From assembly GCF_000311725.1 (NCBI RefSeq), contig NZ_HE978519.1:28848-92847 (forward strand): a DNA stretch of 64,000 nt, given 5' to 3'. Positions 58,904 to 64,000 of this stretch are shown one piece after another; position 1 is the first letter of the stretch; each line of letters begins with the position of its first letter. The stretch comes from Robertmurraya massiliosenegalensis JC6. GTDB lineage: Bacteria > Bacillota > Bacilli > Bacillales > Cytobacillaceae. The position numbers and the translations under genes are program-made. The notes beneath the pieces are model-generated. The model did no database searches. It saw nothing but the letters and a program-made list of their open reading frames with translations, and was not told the origin of the DNA.

Positions 58904-59936
58904 TTGGATCGCCCCCTTTATTAGCGTCTATTTCTAAATTTATTGTATCATACATAATAACCATCGTACATAATCTCGCATAGAATTCCACAGTTCTTAG
59001 GTCTGAATTACTAAATCCTTCTTCGGCTTCGGATTGTAAACACAAGACCCCTACTATTTGGTCATCTACTTTTAAAGGAAATCCTAGAATAGAGCCAATA
59101 GGAGTAGTTGGAATATGAAAATCGTTGAAGCGTTCATCATTTTCTACATCTACATTATTTACAATTTCTGCTTCACTAATACTCCATATATGTCCGGCGA
59201 ACCCTTGATTTATTTCGAAAAATCGTTTGGTTACAGATTCAGCATTAATTCTAATCGATTCTGCAATTTCTAGTTTATCTCCATTAACTTTAAAAAGAGA
59301 GATTGATTTATCAGCTTGGTCTTTTTCAAGAATTGTAACGCACTCAGATAATATTTCTTTTAACATCTTTTTATAAAGTTGCTCGGGCTGTTCTTTATTT
59401 AAGTAATTATATGAACGTATCAGCCTATTTGCATTATCGTTATGACGTAGCAATACTCTTAATTTTGTTACATAATTATTGATATGTTCGCTTAGATCTT
59501 TAACAAGATTACGAGAATATTCAAGATTTAATCTTACTTTTCTATATTCAGAATAAAGTCTTTGATATTCTCTTTGTAATCTTAAAGGTCCTTTTTGAAA
59601 TTTTGCATCGTAGAAAATATTAGGAAAGCCTGTTACAGAAGTTCCGATTTCAACATTTTCATTAGATCTCCAATGATCCCCCAAGTTTTTAGTAATCCTA
59701 AAAATGAAGTAAATCACTGAAACGAATGTAATGATTTTCATGGCAGAAATATTTTCAATGCTAGTTAAAGCTTTAACACTTCTAACAATTCCCTCTGTTA
59801 GTCCAAATATGATTACCAGGACTAATGTAAGAGATAAAGCATAACAACCTATCCATTTCCCTATCGAGTATTTTGGTATATTTAAAATGTCTTCTGATTC
59901 TAACTCTGATTGGTTTTGTTCTAAATTAGTATTCAT
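58875..59936 (-). CDS. Membrane-anchored GAF-domain protein
   Basis: A 353-residue protein: two transmembrane helices (CYALSLTLVLVIIFGLTEGI; IITFVSVIYFIFRITKN), a coiled-coil stretch around residues 130-200, then a GAF domain (FFEINQGFAGHIWSISEAEI, GSILGFPLKVDDQIVGVLCL, FSNSDLRTVEFYARLCTMVI). GAF domains bind small ligands or sense redox state; there is no kinase or output domain, so it may report to a partner. ATG at 59936 with AAAAGGAGG is the start. The small basic protein gene overlaps its 3' end. Confidence 0.75.
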   Translation of the reverse strand: MNTNLEQNQSELESEDILNIPKYSIGKWIGCYALSLTLVLVIIFGLTEGIVRSVKALTSIENISAMKIITFVSVIYFIFRITKNLGDHWRSNENVEIGTSVTGFPNIFYDAKFQKGPLRLQREYQRLYSEYRKVRLNLEYSRNLVKDLSEHINNYVTKLRVLLRHNDNANRLIRSYNYLNKEQPEQLYKKMLKEILSECVTILEKDQADKSISLFKVNGDKLEIAESIRINAESVTKRFFEINQGFAGHIWSISEAEIVNNVDVENDERFNDFHIPTTPIGSILGFPLKVDDQIVGVLCLQSEAEEGFSNSDLRTVEFYARLCTMVIMYDTINLEIDANKGGDPNGYKNKRKS

Positions 59937-59975
59937 TCTATTAACCTCCTTTTTAATAAACATTTCAACTACGTA

Positions 59976-60011
59976 AATATAGGAGCTCACAAGATAGTCA
60001 GCTCCTATATT
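59976..60011. other. Strong 12-base hairpin between two genes
   Basis: Perfect stem AATATAGGAGCT / AGCTCCTATATT with a 12-base loop. It lies 40 bases upstream of the GAF-protein ATG with no T-run behind it, so an mRNA-processing, stability or translation element is as likely as a terminator. The rest of 59937-60086 holds no gene. Confidence 0.6.
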
Positions 60012-60086
60012 ACATACTTTATTTGTTGAAATCTATTGTTTATCCTGCTCTCCAAAATTAATGTCCATTTTCATCGTATTGCGACA

Positions 60087-60275
60087 TTATTCAACTTTCG
60101 ACAAATCCTTTTCAAAACTAATTTTGCTAACTATTTCAGTAAGAGAATTAGATAACTTCACAATACACTCATTACAAACAAAAGTCGTTCCGTAAAAATA
60201 GGAAATTTTATACCCTTCTTTTTCACTTGCACATTCACAACATTCAATTTTCCCTTTAGTTTTTTTGATTTCCAC
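60087..60275 (-). CDS. ClpX-type zinc-finger mini-protein
   Basis: A 62-residue protein. KIECCECASE and TFVCNECIVKLSNSL give a Cys4 zinc knuckle of the pattern found at the N-terminus of ClpX ('CSFC...VYICDECI.LC'). GTG at 60275 with AAAGGAG at 8 bases is preferred over the longer frame, which overlaps the upstream gene. In ClpX this domain dimerizes and binds adaptors; a free copy could mimic it. Function here is open. Confidence 0.5.
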   Translation of the reverse strand: MEIKKTKGKIECCECASEKEGYKISYFYGTTFVCNECIVKLSNSLTEIVSKISFEKDLSKVE

Positions 60276-60315
60276 CTTAATCACTCCTTTGTTCGCAATA
60301 TGTTCGTGGTGTGCA

Positions 60316-61041
60316 TTAAATATCCGCCAAATCGCGTATGATTGCATCTACATGCCAGATAACAAAAATATCTCGATTAGAATGGCTACTCCTGTTATCC
60401 CACTTATGGATCTCTAAAGAAGGGAATCGATTCTTTAACATTTTAGTTAATAAAGTACGGTTGTTTTGATTGTCAATCAAATCTAGTTTTTCGCTACGAG
60501 ACTTTTCGAAATCAGCAAAATCAAAACCCATATCTCTTAAATGCTGAATATGTTCTTCACGATTTCTTTTATCAGAAACAGGAGTTTTGCTGTACATTCC
60601 GTAATGATCTAACATAAAACAAAATTCCAATCTTAAGTTACCGTAAGGAGTAAATCTCTCTTCACTGACATGATTGAAGCCCTCTGTATTCCACCACTTG
60701 CTTACTTTATCTCTAAGAAATTCGAGTTGCTCACCTAATCCATCAATCGTTCTACTAGAACCTAGCTTTTCCTCTAGCTCACGAATCCTTTGATTTGCTC
60801 TCCTGATTTCCACATAACGTTCTTCTTTTTCTTCTAGTAAATGAGATTTATAATTTAATACTTTTGCTGCTTCACTAAAATAATTTTCAATTAACGAAGG
60901 GAGAGTCTTAGCCATTTCTTCTGTTAAAGATTCTTTCTTAACCCATTCATGTAATTGTCCGTTTGCAAAATGAATATCTTTCAACGCTTTTAATAAGACT
61001 GCCTTTTCATCCTCACTAAATACAACTACATTTTCTTTCAT
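60316..61041 (-). CDS. Coiled-coil hypothetical protein
   Basis: A 241-residue protein with helical N-terminal half (ALLKALKDIHFANGQLHEWV), a coiled coil (EEKEERYVEIRRANQRIREL), and a C-terminal half ending HSNRDIFVIWHVDAIIRDL. ATG at 61041 follows AAAGGGTG. It precedes the ClpX-type zinc-finger gene on the same strand. No family recognised. Confidence 0.5.
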   Translation of the reverse strand: MKENVVVFSEDEKAVLLKALKDIHFANGQLHEWVKKESLTEEMAKTLPSLIENYFSEAAKVLNYKSHLLEEKEERYVEIRRANQRIRELEEKLGSSRTIDGLGEQLEFLRDKVSKWWNTEGFNHVSEERFTPYGNLRLEFCFMLDHYGMYSKTPVSDKRNREEHIQHLRDMGFDFADFEKSRSEKLDLIDNQNNRTLLTKMLKNRFPSLEIHKWDNRSSHSNRDIFVIWHVDAIIRDLADI

Positions 61042-61078
61042 ACCATCAAACACCCTTTCTGTCGTTTCATCTTTCCCT

Positions 61079-62206
61079 TTAACGTTTCTTTGAGAATAAA
61101 TCTTCTATAGTTTCACCAAACAGAGAAGCAATCTTTATTCCTTCCTCTATTGTGAAACGACTAATCTCTTTTTCTTTTCTACTATAAGTAGATATGGTTA
61201 TTCCTAACAAATCAGCCATATCATTTTGAGTTAATCCATGTTTTTTACGAATTGTTCTAATATCCATAGATTGTTTAGTAGAATCTATTTTATTAGTTAA
61301 TTTCTCAACTTTTCTCTTACTATTTTTAATAGAAGAATCAACAGCTTGTCTTGAAACTTTAAGAATACTAGCTATTTCTCCTAAGCTTTTTCCTGTTTTT
61401 CTTAACTTAACAATCTTTCTTTGTTTAGATGTCAATAAGTGTAAATAATCATCTAAAAGTGATACAGTACGTTGTCTGTTTTCGATTGTTTTTTGGCGAT
61501 TTTTTTCTTGTTTTTTTTCTTTTTTACAAGAGGGACAAATTTGATCAGTGGCAATTGTTTTTTGACCGCATTCTAAGCAATTGACACCTTTTGCCTCTAG
61601 CCCTGTCAAATTTTTTTTATACAAAAGACTCAATGCTTCTGAAGACGTTGCCCATTGTAAATTTTTCAAGGAAAGATTGTTTTTATTACTATCTTTAAAA
61701 ATAACCAGACGTTTATTTTCAGGGTTAGGAATAAATGCTTTCGCTAATAATTTGTGAACATAAAAGTATCGTTGTTGTCCATTAATGGTTGTGCTAACTG
61801 TTTTATATCCATTAATTTTATTAAATTTGCATTCAATTTTTCCTTTTTTATTTATCCTGAATATCCTACCATTCTTAAAGACTTGGAATAATCCATTTTC
61901 TACTATTGCGGATGGAATATTTTCAAGTTCTTTAGGTATCTGTATTTTTGGGGATGAGAGAATCTCTTTTTTTCTTTCTGGACTTTTTGACAGCTTTTTT
62001 TGTTTGTTTCTCTCCTTAATCAAGCAACCACAGCTTTTTTTATTGCCAGATCGTAGGTGTATAGTTGAGGCTTCTGTTTTATTGCTACACTCACATAAAC
62101 ACAACCAGATTTTCCCTTTTTTAGGATCTCTTTTACCTGTATCCTTTAAAACCGTTAGTTTTTCAAAGGTTTGTCCAACAAGGTTATATCCTGCGTTGTT
62201 TCCCAT
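61079..62206 (-). CDS. Degenerate homing-endonuclease-like protein fused to two HTH domains
   Basis: A 375-residue mosaic. Residues 9-60 are the zinc-binding start of AP2/HNH-type homing proteins (GQTFEKLTVLKDTGKRD, LCLCECSNK, SGNKKSCGCL). Residues ~104-186 are NUMOD4/HNH_3-like (FQVFKNGRIFRINKKGK, INGYKTVSTTINGQ, VHKLLAKAFIPNPENKRL, NNLSLKNLQWATSSEA), but the catalytic 'NHIDGN' reads IFKDSN, so the His is lost. A Cys4 knuckle (CLECG/CPSC) follows. Next is a sigma-r4-like HTH (LTSKQRKIVKLRKTGKSLGE) and last an Xre HTH (TIRKKHGLTQNDMADLLGIT). It looks like a domesticated homing enzyme turned DNA-binding regulator. AGGGAGAG precedes the ATG. Confidence 0.7.
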   Translation of the reverse strand: MGNNAGYNLVGQTFEKLTVLKDTGKRDPKKGKIWLCLCECSNKTEASTIHLRSGNKKSCGCLIKERNKQKKLSKSPERKKEILSSPKIQIPKELENIPSAIVENGLFQVFKNGRIFRINKKGKIECKFNKINGYKTVSTTINGQQRYFYVHKLLAKAFIPNPENKRLVIFKDSNKNNLSLKNLQWATSSEALSLLYKKNLTGLEAKGVNCLECGQKTIATDQICPSCKKEKKQEKNRQKTIENRQRTVSLLDDYLHLLTSKQRKIVKLRKTGKSLGEIASILKVSRQAVDSSIKNSKRKVEKLTNKIDSTKQSMDIRTIRKKHGLTQNDMADLLGITISTYSRKEKEISRFTIEEGIKIASLFGETIEDLFSKKR

Positions 62207-62289
62207 TTTAATTATCTCTCCCTTTAGCTTTATTTTTTGAAAAGAAGCCCATCATGACTGAAAAAGTCTCCTGAGGGCTTCCAACTTTT

Positions 62290-62345
62290 TGGTGAGTTCT
62301 TACAGGTAAAATAAGTTGCAACAAATCAGCTTTACTGTTAATAAA
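62290..62345 (-). pseudogene. Remnant of a second dnaN 3' end
   Basis: On the minus strand this stretch reads SKADLLQLILPVRTH, the same ending as the intact clamp gene (KSDLLQIVLPVRTY), but no dnaN body precedes it. The remaining gap 62207-62387 contains only this relic and a GAGGGCTTCC (62273) similar to the mini-hairpin elements. Confidence 0.75.
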
Positions 62346-62387
62346 GCTATATGATGAACTTGCATACCATTAGTATTTTTTATTGTT

Positions 62388-62972
62388 TTAGGGCCGTTTG
62401 GCAAGGTTACGTTGATTACGATATAAGTAACTCTTGAGTTTAGATAATAACGGTATAAAATAGCGTTTTTTTGTTATTTTTTTGACTATTTCTATATGGT
62501 TGCTATAACTTGATACAATTTCAGAAATTTGATTTATTAGTTCTTGATTTTTTGCCTTTAAAGAAGAGTTATCTTTTTTAAGGTTTTCGTTTTCTTTTTT
62601 TAATTTTTCATTTTCTTTTTTAAGGTTGTATAGAAGCAACTTTTGGGCTATAGATTCAGTGATTGATAAAAGTTCTGAGATAGTTATAGTTTTCCCATAA
62701 GATTCATACCAACTTTTCCCCCAATTCTCACCGTCAATTTCTTTTACTTCAAATGAAACGAGGTTCGTTGCAGAATTAAAACACACTTTTATATCACCTT
62801 GCCCCCATGTATTTAGCTCCTGTTTTTGATTAATTAATAGATTTATTGTATTTTCATTTTTGACGATACTAACCTCTTTGTTGTATCTATCCTCAAATGA
62901 AATACCGTATATTCTATCAATCGCATAAAGTCGAATCGCTTCTAAATTATCCTTATTAAGTATATTTTTCAA
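62388..62972 (-). CDS. Coiled-coil hypothetical protein inserted between two dnaN ends
   Basis: A 194-residue protein: an N-terminal alpha/beta part (LEAIRLYAIDRIYGISFEDR, KVCFNSATNLVSFEVKEIDG), a Lys/Glu/Asn coiled coil (KENEKLKKENENLKKDNSSL) and a basic C-terminus. TTG start after AAAGGGGAGAG. It directly follows dnaN and is itself followed by the relic of another dnaN end. No nuclease motif is recognised. Confidence 0.5.
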   Translation of the reverse strand: MKNILNKDNLEAIRLYAIDRIYGISFEDRYNKEVSIVKNENTINLLINQKQELNTWGQGDIKVCFNSATNLVSFEVKEIDGENWGKSWYESYGKTITISELLSITESIAQKLLLYNLKKENEKLKKENENLKKDNSSLKAKNQELINQISEIVSSYSNHIEIVKKITKKRYFIPLLSKLKSYLYRNQRNLAKRP

Positions 62973-62988
62973 AGTATCTCTCCCCTTT

Positions 62989-64000
62989 TTAGTAAGTTCT
63001 CACAGGTAAAACGATTTGCAATAAATCTGATTTCCCTTTTTCGCGTATAACGAATGGCCGCATAGCACCATTGAATTCAATCTCAATTTCATTCCCCATT
63101 GTTTTTAGTGCATCTAACATATACTTAGCACTATATGAGAGTTCGAGATCGTCTCCTTCTAGTGATATTGCAAGCAATTCATCCTTCACTTCCCCTATTT
63201 CGGGTGCTTTAGCAGTTAAATCAATAAACATGTTATCCTTATTTATTGTCATTTTAACTACTTTGTTTTTTGAACTGGCTAGTAGAACGCTAGCTCTACT
63301 TAGAGATTCTGAATATTCCGCTTTATTTAAGATCAATACTGTCTTAGATTGGGTAGGAATAAGTCTAGATGTATCAGGGTAATTCCCTTCCAGCAAACGA
63401 GTGTAGAATGTTAAATATCTATAACGGAAAATAATTTGAGTTTCTTCTAGGATAATGTCTACCTCTTCGTCAGTGTCCTCTAGAACCTTATTTAACTCAA
63501 CAAGAGATTTACCTGGAACAACGACACTCACAGGTTCATTTAGTCCTTTTATGGCTACTTCTCTTCTTGATAATCGGTGACTATCGGTTGCTGTAGCGAT
63601 CAATACGTCTGAATCTACTTTCCATTGAACACCAGTAAGAACAGGGCGAGATTCGCTTGTAGATACCGCAAAAACGGTCTGATGGATGAGTTCTTTTAAC
63701 TTTCTAGCAGATAGTGTAATCGTGTTTTCATCATCAATGACAGGTAAGCGAGGATATTCCTCAGAGTCTAATCCATTAAGGGTAAATTTAGACTTTCCGC
63801 TTTTGATGGTTGAAACCAAATTATCCACATTGATCTGCAGATCGTCCTTTGGCAACTTTTTAATAATGTCACTAAAGAATTTACCTTGAAGAACAATCGA
63901 ACCATCCTTCTCTACTTCGACTAATGTATCTCCGTTCATTTCACAAGGAATGAATGTAGTGATAGAAATGTCCCCATCACTACCAGTCAATTCAATGCCT
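62989..64000 (-). CDS. dnaN: DNA polymerase III beta subunit (sliding clamp), 5' end outside window
   Basis: A ring-shaped processivity clamp. The frame remains open to the window edge (GIELTGSDGDISITTFIPCE); about 337 of the usual ~375 residues are present. Conserved pieces: LPKDDLQINV, SRPVLTGVQWKVDSDVLIATATDSHRLSRRE split over the middle domain, EGNYPDTSRLIP, and the canonical C-terminus DLLQIVLPVRTY. A plasmid-borne second clamp is uncommon but known in large elements; it could feed a plasmid-specific replisome together with the ligase and RecD2-type helicase. Confidence 0.92.
   Translation of the reverse strand, partial: GIELTGSDGDISITTFIPCEMNGDTLVEVEKDGSIVLQGKFFSDIIKKLPKDDLQINVDNLVSTIKSGKSKFTLNGLDSEEYPRLPVIDDENTITLSARKLKELIHQTVFAVSTSESRPVLTGVQWKVDSDVLIATATDSHRLSRREVAIKGLNEPVSVVVPGKSLVELNKVLEDTDEEVDIILEETQIIFRYRYLTFYTRLLEGNYPDTSRLIPTQSKTVLILNKAEYSESLSRASVLLASSKNKVVKMTINKDNMFIDLTAKAPEIGEVKDELLAISLEGDDLELSYSAKYMLDALKTMGNEIEIEFNGAMRPFVIREKGKSDLLQIVLPVRTY

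Noticed and set aside
61079-62206. Active homing endonuclease
   Set aside because: The catalytic His position of the HNH motif is replaced (IFKDSN), so activity cannot be claimed.

Overview
The window looks like part of a large AT-rich plasmid (or plasmid-like integrated element) of a spore-forming Firmicute, most likely a Bacillaceae. The evidence is the tail of a gerA-type spore germination operon at the left edge, a tubulin-like TubZ partition GTPase with small winged-helix partners, a Replic_Relax protein, a Gram-positive type IV secretion (T4SS) gene set, and very Bacillus-like Shine-Dalgarno sites and Rho-independent terminators. The organism cannot be named from sequence alone. No rRNA, tRNA, IS element or CRISPR array is visible.

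Layout. (1) 1-1576: 3' end of a GerAA-type gene, then a GerAC-type lipoprotein gene. (2) 1.7-11.9 kb: plasmid maintenance genes. These are small DNA-binding proteins, a ribbon-helix-helix protein beside a candidate oriT-like site, TubZ with two paralogous TubR-like proteins, an ATP-dependent DNA ligase, a Replic_Relax protein and a possible RusA-like resolvase. (3) 11.9-22.5 kb, minus strand: two surface proteins (a PKD-domain protein and a Pro/Glu-repeat membrane-anchored protein), then a Tad/Flp-like pilus cluster: M23 peptidase fused to a pseudopilin-like region, TadE-like protein, short pilin-like protein, TadC, TadB, CpaF ATPase, CpaE-like protein and CpaB-like protein. (4) 22.6-32.9 kb, minus strand: a second CpaE-like protein followed by T4SS parts (VirB2-like proteins, TM-anchored glucosaminidase/NlpC-P60 hydrolase, VirB6-like protein, VirB4 ATPase, a VirB4-N-like protein and a PrgI/VirB3-like protein). 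(5) 33-44 kb: regulators (ParB-HTH-like, NusG-like, Xre), a RecD2-type helicase, a candidate replication initiator, small zinc-ribbon proteins, a lipoprotein, a serine recombinase and a metallopeptidase-like protein. (6) 44.5-57.3 kb, minus strand: a long run of co-directional genes built around a large SNF2-type helicase, an NPPF adenine methyltransferase, a VWA protein, a MoxR/RavA AAA+ ATPase and a conserved partner, broken up by paired GGAGGG/CCCTCC mini-hairpins. (7) 57.5-64 kb: a coiled-coil protein, a GAF-domain membrane protein, small zinc proteins, a degenerate homing-endonuclease/HTH fusion, and a plasmid-borne DnaN sliding clamp cut by the window end.

How it fits together. TubZR, the replication genes, the ligase, DnaN and RecD2 serve replication and segregation. 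The Tad-like and T4SS genes probably form one transfer or adhesion machine: they are adjacent and co-directional, and both blocks, plus two regulatory gene clusters, carry the same unusual promoter-like element (TTGGCACT then a -10-like box exactly 22 bases later). The SNF2/methyltransferase/MoxR/VWA block is a self-contained module of unknown purpose. No relaxase, VirD4-type coupling protein or prepilin peptidase is visible here; they may lie outside the window.
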